DNA of 64,000 nucleotides from DAIDKA01 sp036498905 (GTDB lineage Bacteria > Pseudomonadota > Gammaproteobacteria > Steroidobacterales > Steroidobacteraceae), in contig DASYER010000039.1 of NCBI GenBank assembly GCA_036498905.1, positions 56,996-120,995 of the forward strand, written 5' to 3'. How positions within the stretch are numbered: the first letter of the stretch is position 1; every line of letters starts with the position of its first letter. Made by a program: the position numbers and the translations under genes. Under the pieces are notes generated by a model that made no database searches, had not been told where the DNA came from, and saw only the letters and a program-made list of their open reading frames with translations. Positions 1-7,695 of the stretch are shown piece by piece.

Positions 1-1118
1 GAGCGCAGACGGCCCTGCACGTTGGAGACGATGTGGTGCACGTGCGCGTAGGTCTCGGTGACCATCAGTTCATTGACGATCACCGTTCCGGCCTCACAGA
101 CGCGCCCCAGGTCATTGCGTTCCAGATCGATGAGCATGATGTGCTCGGCGCGTTCCTTCGGGTGTGCCACCAGCGCTGCTGCTTCCGGTGCATCCTCACC
201 CGGCCGCAGCGTGCGGGGTCGGGTTCCGGCAATGGGGCGAGTATCCACGTCACGGCCACTGACGCGCAGCAGCCGCTCGGGAGAGGAACTGAGCACACTC
301 ACCCCGTCCCATTGCACCAGCGCGGCGAACGGCGCCGGATTGCGCGCCCGCAGCCGCTCGTACAGCATGGCCGAATCCAGCGCTCGCGCGTAGGCCGGCG
401 AGCCGGCTTGAGCCGCGGGCCGCACACGCCACGGACGCGACAGGTTGGCCTGGTAGATGTCGCCGGCGCGGATGTACTCCTTGGCACGCAGCACTCGGGC
501 GATGTAGCGAGCCGGATCTTCCTCGGTCATATCGAACAGTGGCCCGATCGGATCGAGGGCTGCATCCGTTGGTGCGACATCGGTCGACTCGTCCAAGCGC
601 CGTGCGTCGGTCACCACCTGTGCCAGCAGGTCCTCTGCGCCGGCCTCGGCGACCGCCCAGACGGCATTGCTTTCCAGTACGTGCACCAGGGCACAGGGTG
701 TCCGCAGCGCGAAGGCGGTCCAGGGGAGCGGTGTCGGTGGCAGCTTCAGGTGCGGTTCGATGTCCGCGGCGATCTCATAACCCAGATACACCACCCAGCC
801 GGGTGCGAAGGGCACGCCGGTCTGTCGGGCCCGATATAGATCGGAATCCTCGCCTGAATTGAACGTGCCGCTGTGCCGCCACCACAGTTCCAGTGCCTCC
901 AGAAAGCTGCCGGCGCGTGGTTCGACGCCACGACCGTGCACCCGGCCATCGGCGGTGCTCCACATCGCCGCCGTGGGCTGCGCGGCCAGGATGGTGACCT
1001 TTCCCAAGGGGCCGGCGACGGCACTCTCGAGCAACGCCGGATAACGGGCAGGATTGGTGGTCGCCAAGCGTCGCAGCACGGCCGGCGGCACCTGCAACTG
1101 CCGCGCCCGGGAGTTCAC
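1..1118 (-). CDS. pabB: Aminodeoxychorismate synthase component I (PabB), 3' end cut by window
   Basis: PabB converts chorismate to 4-amino-4-deoxychorismate with ammonia from a glutaminase partner (PabA), for folate synthesis in the cytoplasm. About 372 codons are visible and the frame runs off the window start. Chorismate-binding motifs are readable: YIRAGDIYQANLSRPW, SSSPERLLR, DTRPIAGTRPRT and AEHIMLIDLERNDLGR. The start is a GTG that follows the fabF stop after only three bases, in the same frame, so no upstream extension is possible. No clear Shine-Dalgarno is seen, suggesting translational coupling to fabF. The active-site motif is PIAGT rather than the PIKGT of E. coli PabB; TrpE also has PIAGT, but the position after fabF and the overall motif set favour PabB. 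It could only be TrpE if the neighbourhood were misleading. Confidence 0.88.
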   Translation of the reverse strand, partial: MNSRARQLQVPPAVLRRLATTNPARYPALLESAVAGPLGKVTILAAQPTAAMWSTADGRVHGRGVEPRAGSFLEALELWWRHSGTFNSGEDSDLYRARQTGVPFAPGWVVYLGYEIAADIEPHLKLPPTPLPWTAFALRTPCALVHVLESNAVWAVAEAGAEDLLAQVVTDARRLDESTDVAPTDAALDPIGPLFDMTEEDPARYIARVLRAKEYIRAGDIYQANLSRPWRVRPAAQAGSPAYARALDSAMLYERLRARNPAPFAALVQWDGVSVLSSSPERLLRVSGRDVDTRPIAGTRPRTLRPGEDAPEAAALVAHPKERAEHIMLIDLERNDLGRVCEAGTVIVNELMVTETYAHVHHIVSNVQGRLR

Positions 1119-1121
1119 GCT

Positions 1122-2369
1122 TCAGCCGCTGAAGCGGCGGAAGATGAGGGTGCCGTTGGTGCCGCCGAATCCAAAGGAATTCGACAGCGCGACATCGATC
1201 GGCATCTGCCGCGCGGCGTTGGGCACGAAATCCAGATCGCAGTCCGGATCCGCAGTGTGGTAGTTGATGGTGGGCGGCGCGACATTGTCGCGAATCGCCA
1301 GAATGCTGAAGATCGCCTCGAGCACGCCTGCGGCACCGAGCAGATGACCGGTCATGGACTTGGTCGAACTGACCGGCACCTTGTACGCATGCGCGCCCAG
1401 AGCGGACTTGATGGCGGCAGTTTCGGCCTTGTCACCCAGCGGCGTGGATGTGGCATGGGCATTGACGTACTGCACCTGCTGCGCATTCATCGCCGCATCA
1501 CGCAGCGCATTCGTCATGGCGAGGGCCGCCCCGGCGCCATCCTCGGGCGGCGCGGTGATGTGGTAGGCATCGCTGCTCATGCCGAAGCCGGCCATTTCCG
1601 CGTAGATCTTGGCGCCACGTGCACGCGCATGTTCGAGCTCTTCGAGCACGATCGCGCCCCCGCCATCACTGAGCACGAAGCCATCGCGATCCTTGTCCCA
1701 GGGGCGGCTTGCCTCCTGCGGAGCATCATTGCGGCTCGAGAGTGCCTTGGCCTGCGCGAAGCTCGCCAGACCGCACACGGTCGTGGCCATTTCGGAGCCG
1801 CCCGCGATGATCATGTCGGCATCACCGTACTGGATGGCGCGCATGCCGAAGCCGATGGCATGAGTCGAGGTGGTGCAGGCGCTGACGACTCCCAGATTGG
1901 GGCCCTTCAGCCCGAATCTGATCGACAGATGTCCGGCGATCATGTTGATGATCGTCGCGGGCACGAAGAAGGGTGAGATACGCCGCGGGTTGTGCGCCTT
2001 CAGGTACTCGCCGTACTCGCTTTCGATGGTGCCCAGACCACCGATGCCGGCGCCCATGATGGCGCCGCAGCGGCCCGGATCGCTCTTCGCGACGTCAAAG
2101 CCGGAATCGACCATGGCCTGAATACCGGCCGCGACTCCGTAGTGCATGAAATCATCCATGCGTCGGGCTTCTTTCGGGGAGATGTAGGCGGCCAGGTCAA
2201 AGTCATGCACCTGTCCGCCAAAACGCACCGGAAATGCGGAGACATCAAAGCGCGTGATGGGGCCAATGCCGCTGCGCCCATTCAAGATGGCGTCCCAGGC
2301 CGTTGGCACCGTGCTGCCGACCGGGGAAACCATACCCATACCTGTTACGACGACGCGACGTTTGCTCAC
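1122..2369 (-). CDS. fabF: Beta-ketoacyl-ACP synthase II (FabF)
   Basis: FabF condenses malonyl-ACP with acyl-ACP in fatty-acid elongation. The 415-residue protein starts MSKRRVVVTGMGMVSPVG when read from the GTG at 2369, which matches the normal family N-terminus and length; a further in-frame GTG at 2384 would add five residues (MPGLR) not found in the family. The catalytic Cys lies in VVSACTTSTHAIG, and the two active-site His lie in VNAHATSTPLGD and STKSMTGHLLGAAG. The gene follows acpP by about 100 bases, in the usual fabD-fabG-acpP-fabF order, and is followed immediately by pabB. Confidence 0.97.
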   Translation of the reverse strand: MSKRRVVVTGMGMVSPVGSTVPTAWDAILNGRSGIGPITRFDVSAFPVRFGGQVHDFDLAAYISPKEARRMDDFMHYGVAAGIQAMVDSGFDVAKSDPGRCGAIMGAGIGGLGTIESEYGEYLKAHNPRRISPFFVPATIINMIAGHLSIRFGLKGPNLGVVSACTTSTHAIGFGMRAIQYGDADMIIAGGSEMATTVCGLASFAQAKALSSRNDAPQEASRPWDKDRDGFVLSDGGGAIVLEELEHARARGAKIYAEMAGFGMSSDAYHITAPPEDGAGAALAMTNALRDAAMNAQQVQYVNAHATSTPLGDKAETAAIKSALGAHAYKVPVSSTKSMTGHLLGAAGVLEAIFSILAIRDNVAPPTINYHTADPDCDLDFVPNAARQMPIDVALSNSFGFGGTNGTLIFRRFSG

Positions 2370-2432
2370 TCGCAGCCCCGGCACTCAACCAAATTGAACA
2401 GTATCTTGCAACGATCGAAAACGCGTCGCACG

Positions 2433-2451
2433 GGCGGCCGCAATGGCCGCC
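2433..2451 (-). other. Hairpin in the acpP-fabF gap
   Basis: On the minus strand GGCGGCC and GGCCGCC form a perfect 7-bp stem around a five-base loop, 25 bases after the acpP stop. There is no T-run behind it, so it is not a classical intrinsic terminator. A stable hairpin here could act as a 3' barrier that lets acpP mRNA accumulate above fabF mRNA; that role is inference. Confidence 0.4.
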
Positions 2452-2476
2452 GGCTTCGGCACGCGTCGCGCGGCCG

Positions 2477-2719
2477 TTAAGCCTTGCTACGGCGCTCGTT
2501 GATGTAGTCGATGGCCTGTTGAACCGTCGTGATCTTCTCGGCGTCCTCGTCCGGAATTTCGATTTCGAACTCCTCCTCGAGAGCCATGACCAGTTCGACC
2601 GTGTCCAGCGAGTCCGCGCCCAGATCGTCGACGAACGAGGCGTCATTGGTGACCTGTTCAGCCTTGACGCCCAGTTGCTCCGCGACGATGGCCTTTACCT
2701 GCTGCTCAACGGTGCTCAT
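2477..2719 (-). CDS. acpP: Acyl carrier protein (AcpP)
   Basis: AcpP is the 80-residue acidic carrier that holds growing acyl chains on 4'-phosphopantetheine. The attachment Ser is Ser37 in DDLGADSLDTVELVMALEEE, the hallmark motif, and the length is typical. The ATG at 2719 is preceded by AAGGA about ten bases upstream. A sigma70-type promoter lies in the 232-base gap in front of it, consistent with the high independent expression this gene needs. fabG lies upstream and fabF downstream on the same strand. Confidence 0.98.
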   Translation of the reverse strand: MSTVEQQVKAIVAEQLGVKAEQVTNDASFVDDLGADSLDTVELVMALEEEFEIEIPDEDAEKITTVQQAIDYINERRSKA

Positions 2720-2784
2720 TACGCGATTGTCCTTGTTAAGAATGGTCTCATGCGCCAGCCGATGGTCGGCGGCACGGGCGCGGT

Positions 2785-2814
2785 ATTGTAGGGGAACACC
2801 CCCCCGTCTGCCAG
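2785..2814 (-). promoter_or_regulatory. Candidate sigma70 promoter for acpP
   Basis: On the minus strand CTGGCA (2814-2809, four of six matches to TTGACA) is separated by 18 bases from TACAAT (2790-2785, five of six matches to TATAAT). It lies in the fabG-acpP gap, with the predicted start about 60 bases before the acpP ATG. Confidence 0.55.
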
Positions 2815-2951
2815 CACGGCAAAGCGAGCGGGAGTGGTTGTTTTTTCAGGCGAAACACCCATGCAGATTCACTCTGCCCGGAAACGGGGGCGCGTTGCGC
2901 CTGCAAATGTGGCTATTTTCCAACGTTGCCTCGCTCGGCGCGGCCGGGGAC

Positions 2952-3692
2952 CTACGGCATGTACAGGCCGCCGTTGACGTGCAGTGTCTCCCCGGTGATG
3001 TAGCCCGCCTGGGGTGATGCGAGGAAAAGTACCGCCGATGCAACATCCTCGGCGGCACCGAGCCGCTCCATGGGTATGCGGGCGGCCAGCGCCGCCCGCT
3101 GCTCGTCATTGAGCGCCCGGGTCATGTCCGTGTCGATGAAGCCCGGAGCCACCGCATTGACGGTAATGCCCCGGGACGCGACTTCCTGGGCCAAGGACTT
3201 GGTGAATCCGAGTATTCCGGCCTTGGCCGCAGAGTAGTTGACCTGCCCGGCATTGCCCGTCACCCCGACGATGGAGGTGATATTGATGATCCGGCCGCGC
3301 CGCTCTTTCATCATGCGCCGCAATACACCCTTCGAGAGCCGGTAGATGGCGCTCAGGTTGGCCGTGATCACCTGGTTCCAGTCATCCGCTTTCATGCGCA
3401 GCAACAATCCGTCGCGGGTGATCCCGGCGTTGTTGACCAGGATGCTGGGCATGCTCTGGGTCGCATCCAGCTGCCCGAGCAGCGCGTCGATGGATGCCTC
3501 GCTCGACACATCCAGCACGGCCCCACGACCATTCAGTGCGTGGGCTGCAAAGGTCGCCGTCAGCTCCGCGGCGCCCGCCTCACTGGTGGAGGTGCCGATG
3601 ACGCGCGCACCGGCAGCGGCCATGCCGACGGCGATGGCGCGGCCGATACCCCGCGAGCCTCCGGTGACCAGCACCACATCGTTGTCAAACAT
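2952..3692 (-). CDS. fabG: 3-oxoacyl-ACP reductase (FabG)
   Basis: FabG reduces 3-ketoacyl-ACP to 3-hydroxyacyl-ACP with NADPH in the elongation cycle. It is a 246-residue short-chain dehydrogenase: the Rossmann motif TGGSRGIGRAIA begins near residue 9, NNAG lies near residue 84, and the catalytic Ser, Tyr and Lys are in NITSIVGVTGNAGQVNYSAAKAG. The ATG at 3692 was chosen because it gives MFDNDVVLVTGGSRG and has AAGGAG nine bases upstream; the open frame extends 22 codons further but without family similarity. It follows fabD by 25 bases. Confidence 0.97.
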   Translation of the reverse strand: MFDNDVVLVTGGSRGIGRAIAVGMAAAGARVIGTSTSEAGAAELTATFAAHALNGRGAVLDVSSEASIDALLGQLDATQSMPSILVNNAGITRDGLLLRMKADDWNQVITANLSAIYRLSKGVLRRMMKERRGRIINITSIVGVTGNAGQVNYSAAKAGILGFTKSLAQEVASRGITVNAVAPGFIDTDMTRALNDEQRAALAARIPMERLGAAEDVASAVLFLASPQAGYITGETLHVNGGLYMP

Positions 3693-3717
3693 GCTGAAGA
3701 ACTCCTTACGACGGATG

Positions 3718-4656
3718 CTAGGAAAGGGTCGCGGCCAGCGCGGCTTCGAAAGTCGCATTGTCCTCGAGGGGCAGGCATGCCAGATCCGGGCGCTTCTCGA
3801 TGCGGCGATTCAGACCGCTCAAGACCTTGCCGGGACCGCACTCGATGATCTGGGCAGGACCGTTCGCCACCAGTGCGCGGACCGTATCCTGCCACCGCAC
3901 CGGGCTGATCACCTGTGCGACCAATAGCTGACGAATGTCATCCGGCTGTGAATGCGGCCGTGCATCCACGGCGCTGATATAGGGGATGGCGGGCTGCACC
4001 AGCCGAACACTGCTCAAACGCCCGGCCAGCCGCTGCGCGGCCGGCGCCATCAGACTGCAATGCGAGGGCACACTCAAAGGCAGAACCAGCGCGCGCTTGG
4101 CGCCGGCCGCCTTCGCGCTCTCGATCGCGCGCGCCACGGCGGCACGCGTGCCTGCAATCACCACCTGCCCCGGCGCGTTGAAGTTCACCGCCTCGACGAC
4201 TTCGCCCTGTGCGGCGTCGCTACAGCTTGCCGCGACCTGTTCATCCGTCAAACCGATGATGGCCGCCATCGCGCCGGTACCGGCCGGAACCGCCTCCTGC
4301 ATCGCCTGGCCGCGAAACCGCACCAGGTCGGCAGCTTCGGCGAGGGACAGGGCTCCGGCGCACACCAGCGCCGTGAATTCCCCGAGGCTGTGACCACTGA
4401 GCTGCGCCGGGTCGGCTCCGCCGCGCGCCTTCCACAGGCGCCACAGCGCCACGCCGGCGGTCAGCATGGCCGGTTGGGTGTACTCGGTGCCGTTCAGGCG
4501 TTCGGCCGGCCCGTGCTGCGTCAGCGCCCACAAGTCGTAACCCAGAGCCTCGCCGGCCTCGGTGAACGCCGTACGAACCTCACTGTGAGCGGCGAAGTCG
4601 CTCAGCATGCCGACGGACTGCGATCCCTGGCCGGGAAAAACAAAGGCGAATGACAT
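3718..4656 (-). CDS. fabD: Malonyl-CoA:ACP transacylase (FabD)
   Basis: FabD loads malonate from CoA onto ACP. The 312-residue protein starts MSFAFVFPGQGSQSVGM, the standard N-terminus, with GAGAGAG just upstream of the ATG at 4656. The nucleophile Ser is in LSGHSLGEF, and the catalytic His in VPSHCSLM. The open frame continues upstream for over 150 codons through the rhombosortase gene, but that part is shadow coding. It is first in the fabD-fabG-acpP-fabF series. fabH, plsX and rpmF, which often lie upstream of fabD, are replaced here by the rhombosortase gene. Confidence 0.97.
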   Translation of the reverse strand: MSFAFVFPGQGSQSVGMLSDFAAHSEVRTAFTEAGEALGYDLWALTQHGPAERLNGTEYTQPAMLTAGVALWRLWKARGGADPAQLSGHSLGEFTALVCAGALSLAEAADLVRFRGQAMQEAVPAGTGAMAAIIGLTDEQVAASCSDAAQGEVVEAVNFNAPGQVVIAGTRAAVARAIESAKAAGAKRALVLPLSVPSHCSLMAPAAQRLAGRLSSVRLVQPAIPYISAVDARPHSQPDDIRQLLVAQVISPVRWQDTVRALVANGPAQIIECGPGKVLSGLNRRIEKRPDLACLPLEDNATFEAALAATLS

Positions 4657-4687
4657 GGACTCTCTCAAAGGCGGCCAAAGGGGCGCG

Positions 4688-4693
4688 ATTATA
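4688..4693 (-). promoter_or_regulatory. Candidate -10 element for fabD-fabG
   Basis: A perfect TATAAT on the minus strand overlaps the stop codon of the rhombosortase gene and would start transcription about 25 bases before the fabD ATG. No convincing -35 hexamer is seen at 16-18 bases, so this is tentative. Confidence 0.35.
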
Positions 4694-5303
4694 CCGGCTT
4701 GGTGAATATGCGCAGGAGCAGCACAGCCAGTGCACCGCCGATCGCGCCGTACAGATGCGCATCCACAATCACCGCCCCGCCCGCGGTCAGGGGCAGCGCT
4801 CCCCGGCTCTGCTCGTATACCAGCTTGCCGATCAGGAACAGTGCCAGGATCCACCCGTCCGGCTCCCGCCGCCGCAGATGCGCACAGGCCCCTGCCGCCA
4901 GGACGCCATGGAGGACCCCGGAGGAACCGACGTACCACTGCGTGGTCGAAGAAAGCAGCCACAATCCTGCATCGACGCCGATCACCGACAGCCCGATGAT
5001 CAGCAGCCATTGAGTCGGAAGGTAGTCCCGGGCGAACAGCGCCCACATCAGTACCAGACCGGCGATATCCAGCAGCGCATGCTCGTAACCCAGGTGAATC
5101 ACATGTCCCGTCAGCAATCGCCACCATTGACCGGCGAGCAGGCCCGCTCGGTCATAGCGCAACATCAACTCGGCCGCCGTACCGCCGCTTTGGATGAGCA
5201 GCAGCATGACGCACACGCCCAGCAGCAGCGGAGCGCGCCATCCGTCGCAATTGAGCGACTTTCCCAAACGGTGCAGCCGTTCGCGCTGAGTTGCCCCATT
5301 CAT
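4689..5303 (-). CDS. rrtA: Rhombosortase-like intramembrane serine protease
   Basis: This is a 204-residue multi-pass membrane protein of the rhomboid family, in the size range of rhombosortases, which trim proteins with a C-terminal GlyGly-CTERM anchor. The catalytic Ser lies in YVGSSGVLHG and the His in DAHLYGAIGG, with hydrophobic segments at about residues 25-40, 75-90, 96-118, 127-142, 152-165 and 185-200. The ATG at 5303 gives MNGATQRERLHR, a basic cytoplasmic N-tail. It is divergent from gspG across only 51 bases. GlyGly-CTERM substrates are typically exported by type II secretion, so the adjacency fits function. No GlyGly-CTERM protein is recognisable in the window. A generic rhomboid protease is the alternative. 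Confidence 0.8.
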   Translation of the reverse strand: MNGATQRERLHRLGKSLNCDGWRAPLLLGVCVMLLLIQSGGTAAELMLRYDRAGLLAGQWWRLLTGHVIHLGYEHALLDIAGLVLMWALFARDYLPTQWLLIIGLSVIGVDAGLWLLSSTTQWYVGSSGVLHGVLAAGACAHLRRREPDGWILALFLIGKLVYEQSRGALPLTAGGAVIVDAHLYGAIGGALAVLLLRIFTKPV

Positions 5304-5304
5304 T

Positions 5305-5313
5305 TGTTATGAT
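5305..5313 (+). promoter_or_regulatory. Candidate extended -10 promoter for the gsp operon
   Basis: TGTTATGAT is an extended -10 element (TGn followed by TATGAT, five of six) in the 51-base gap between divergent rrtA and gspG. It predicts a start near 5320 and a leader of about 35 bases. No clear -35 hexamer is visible, which extended -10 promoters tolerate. Confidence 0.45.
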
Positions 5314-5354
5314 CCGGCGCCATTCGCTGCACCCCTCACCACGCGGGTAATACC

Positions 5355-5849
5355 ATGCGCATGTTTTCCACCACTCCCAGCTTCCGGTCCCGCGCCCGCG
5401 GCTTCACCCTCATCGAGATCATGATCGTCGTGGTCATCATGGGTCTGCTCGCCGCGGTCATTGTGCCCAATGTCATCAGCAAAGTCGGCGAAGCACGCGT
5501 GGCAAAGACCCGCCAGGATATCCAGGCCATCGGTACCTCGCTCACCATGTACCGCCTCGACAACTTCAAGTACCCGAACACCGACCAGGGTCTGAAGGCG
5601 CTGATCCAGCAACCGGCGGACCCCACCATCCGCAACTGGCGCAAGGGCGGGTATGTCTCGGAAGGCTCCCTGAAGGACCCCTGGGGCAATGACTATCAGT
5701 ATGTCTACCCCGGCACCCATGGGCGCGAATACGACCTCTACTCCTATGGCGCCGACGGTCAGGAGGGTGGCGAGGGCGAAGATGCGGATGTGGGTAACTG
5801 GAACCTGGATGCCAAGCCGGGGACCGCTCAGAACCCCAACGGTCCTTAA
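5355..5849 (+). CDS. gspG: Type II secretion major pseudopilin GspG
   Basis: GspG is the major subunit of the periplasmic pseudopilus that drives type II secretion. The 164-residue protein has the prepilin signal RARGFTLIEIMIVVVIMG, cleaved by GspO after Gly16 with Glu at mature position 5, then the GspG-specific region NTDQGLKALIQQP and the C-terminal PWGNDYQYVYPGTHGREYDLYSYGADGQEGGEGEDADVGNW, which holds the calcium-binding acidic loop. It is first of eight tightly spaced gsp genes. The ATG at 5355 has only a weak ribosome site; a second in-frame ATG (Met3) is possible. Confidence 0.96.
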   Translation: MRMFSTTPSFRSRARGFTLIEIMIVVVIMGLLAAVIVPNVISKVGEARVAKTRQDIQAIGTSLTMYRLDNFKYPNTDQGLKALIQQPADPTIRNWRKGGYVSEGSLKDPWGNDYQYVYPGTHGREYDLYSYGADGQEGGEGEDADVGNWNLDAKPGTAQNPNGP

Positions 5850-5867
5850 GCCCTTCGGAGGGCGCGG

Positions 5868-6440
5868 TTGACCGCGATGCTCACCCACAACCTTCGGGCA
5901 TCGCGCAGCGGCGGATTCACGCTGATCGAGATCCTGGTGGTGGTCGTGATCATCGGCATCGTGACCGTGGGGGCCCTGCTCTCGCTGTCCTTTACCGGAC
6001 CGGACCGTGAGCTGCACACCGAGGGCGACCGGCTCGCGGATCTGATGAACTACGCTCAGGAACAGGGCGAGCTGCAGACCCGGGAGCTGGGCCTTTACTG
6101 CACCGACCACAGCTATCAGTTTCTGGCCTTCGATGCGCGCCGCAATCTGTGGGTGCCGCTGGACGATGACGATGCCCTGAAGCCGCGGAACCTCCCCGAT
6201 GCGGTCAAGCTGCAGCTGGATGTCGAGGGTCGTCAGGTGGTGCTGGCGTCCCCGGCCGATGAACAGAAAAAGAAGATCGCGCCCCAGGACCTGCAGCCGC
6301 ACGTGATGATCTTCTCCAATGGCGATCTGACCTCCTTTCGCGTCACGCTCGAACGCGAAGGCACCGACCAGACGGTCACACTGGCGCCGGATCATCAAGG
6401 ACAGATCAAGGTCAAAGTTCCCAAGGATCACGTCACGTGA
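5868..6440 (+). CDS. gspH: Type II secretion minor pseudopilin GspH
   Basis: GspH is a minor pseudopilin. The prepilin motif SRSGGFTLIEILVVVVIIG is near the N-terminus and the rest (190 residues in total) is a soluble domain with Glu/Asp-rich stretches. Two starts compete: TTG at 5868, with GGAGGG five bases upstream, or ATG at 5877; both leave the prepilin site intact. It lies 18 bases after gspG and overlaps gspI by four bases. Confidence 0.88.
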   Translation: MTAMLTHNLRASRSGGFTLIEILVVVVIIGIVTVGALLSLSFTGPDRELHTEGDRLADLMNYAQEQGELQTRELGLYCTDHSYQFLAFDARRNLWVPLDDDDALKPRNLPDAVKLQLDVEGRQVVLASPADEQKKKIAPQDLQPHVMIFSNGDLTSFRVTLEREGTDQTVTLAPDHQGQIKVKVPKDHVT

Positions 6441-6994
6441 GAGCGCAACGGGGTTTCACGCTCATCGAGGTGCTGATCGCCCTGGTCATCGTTGCGCTGG
6501 GAATGTCGGCATTGCTGGAAACCCTCGGGTCGGCCGCGGACACATCGACCTGGCTGCGCGAGAAGACTTTTGCACAGTGGATCGGACTCAATCAGATTGA
6601 GACCCTGCGCCTGACGGGAACCATGCCCACCAATGGAACGACCGATGGCGAACTGGACTATGCCGGCCGCCATTGGCGCTGGCGTCAGGTGGTCAGCAGT
6701 GATCTGGGCATACCCGGCGTCATGCGTATCGACGTGAAGGTGGAGCCGGCGGATACCTCAACCGTCGATGAGCAAGGCTGGGTGTCGACCGTCACCGGCG
6801 CCATCGGCGATGCGGTGGCGCCGCCACAATTGCAGTCCCTGTATCCGGACCCGTCCCTGCCCGGGAGCGTCAGCTCGGCACCGAATTCCAGCCAACCCAC
6901 TTCGAGCCAGCCGGCGCCCTCCAGCGCGCCCTCGCCGTTCTTTGCGCCCAGCACGCCGGCACCCCCTGCGCAGTCGCCGGGGCTCGCGCAATGA
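6437..6994 (+). CDS. gspI: Type II secretion minor pseudopilin GspI with Pro/Ser-rich tail
   Basis: GspI is a minor pseudopilin that forms the tip complex with GspJ and GspK. The signal MRAQRGFTLIEVLIALVIVALG is followed by a typical GspI core up to about residue 120 (TLRLTGTMP, DYAGRHWRWRQ). The protein is 185 residues, longer than usual, because residues from about 139 onward form a low-complexity Ser/Pro/Ala tail. Start is a GTG in a GTGA overlap with the gspH stop. Its reading frame is intact, so the tail is a real extension. Confidence 0.92.
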   Translation: MRAQRGFTLIEVLIALVIVALGMSALLETLGSAADTSTWLREKTFAQWIGLNQIETLRLTGTMPTNGTTDGELDYAGRHWRWRQVVSSDLGIPGVMRIDVKVEPADTSTVDEQGWVSTVTGAIGDAVAPPQLQSLYPDPSLPGSVSSAPNSSQPTSSQPAPSSAPSPFFAPSTPAPPAQSPGLAQ

Positions 6995-7695
6995 AATCAC
7001 GATACCCGGCGCACGCGCGCGGTTTCACGCTGATCGAGCTGATGGTGGCGTTGTTCATCACCGCCATCATCTTCAGCGTCGGCTACGGCGGCATCAACCA
7101 GGCCCTGCACAACCACGAGCAGCTCAAGGAACACCAAGCTCGCCTGAGCGAGGTGCAGAACGCAGTACGGGTCATGGTGCAGGATTTTTCCGAGCTCGCC
7201 GCGCGCCCCGTCCGTGACCCGCTGGGACAGAACTGGCTGCCCTGCATCACCACTCAGGCGGCCACCACAAGTCCTTCGGGTAGCGCAAGCCCGCCTGCGG
7301 CAGCGCCGGATGCCGATGACGACGATGACACGGATAACTCAACCGATGACGGAAATCCTGACCTGGTCGCCTTCACCCGTGGCGGGTGGGCCAATCCGGC
7401 CGGCGTGCAGCGCCCGACCCTGGAGCGGGTGTCCTACCGGTTTGGCAATAACACGGTGCGGCGGATGCACTGGACGGTACTGGACGGGACGGAGACCAAC
7501 CTGCCGGTGCGCCGCGATCTGCTCACTCACGTCAAGTCAATCACCTTCCGCTACATGAATGACCAGCGCGAATGGGTGACTCAATGGCCGCCCCTCGGCA
7601 GCAGCAATCTGCGCGGTCGTCCCTTTGCGGTCGAGATCACCCTGGAACTGGAGGACTGGGGCCATATCGTGCGCGTGATCGAGGTGCCCTCGTGA
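6991..7695 (+). CDS. gspJ: Type II secretion minor pseudopilin GspJ with acidic insert
   Basis: GspJ is a tip pseudopilin. The prepilin motif HARGFTLIELMVALFITAIIF lies at residues 8-28, followed by the family region VMVQDFSELAARPVRD. Residues from about 88 to 122 form a low-complexity insert that ends in a run of Asp residues before the conserved DLVAFTRGGWANP. The C-terminus contains VSYRFGNNTVRRMHW. It starts with ATG in an ATGA overlap with gspI and overlaps gspK by four bases. Confidence 0.93.
   Translation: MKSRYPAHARGFTLIELMVALFITAIIFSVGYGGINQALHNHEQLKEHQARLSEVQNAVRVMVQDFSELAARPVRDPLGQNWLPCITTQAATTSPSGSASPPAAAPDADDDDDTDNSTDDGNPDLVAFTRGGWANPAGVQRPTLERVSYRFGNNTVRRMHWTVLDGTETNLPVRRDLLTHVKSITFRYMNDQREWVTQWPPLGSSNLRGRPFAVEITLELEDWGHIVRVIEVPS

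Noticed and set aside
873..1976. 367-codon plus-strand open frame opposite pabB and fabF
   Set aside because: Antisense to two confident genes and crosses their boundary.
3718..5127. 469-residue version of FabD with a long N-terminal extension
   Set aside because: The extension overlaps the rhombosortase gene on the same strand in another phase. The FabD N-terminus MSFAFVFPGQGSQ and its ribosome site fix the start at 4656.
5307..6431. 374-codon minus-strand open frame opposite gspG-gspH
   Set aside because: It is antisense to two well-recognised pseudopilin genes and has a His/Arg/Gly composition without domain resemblance, as expected of shadow frames in GC-rich DNA.
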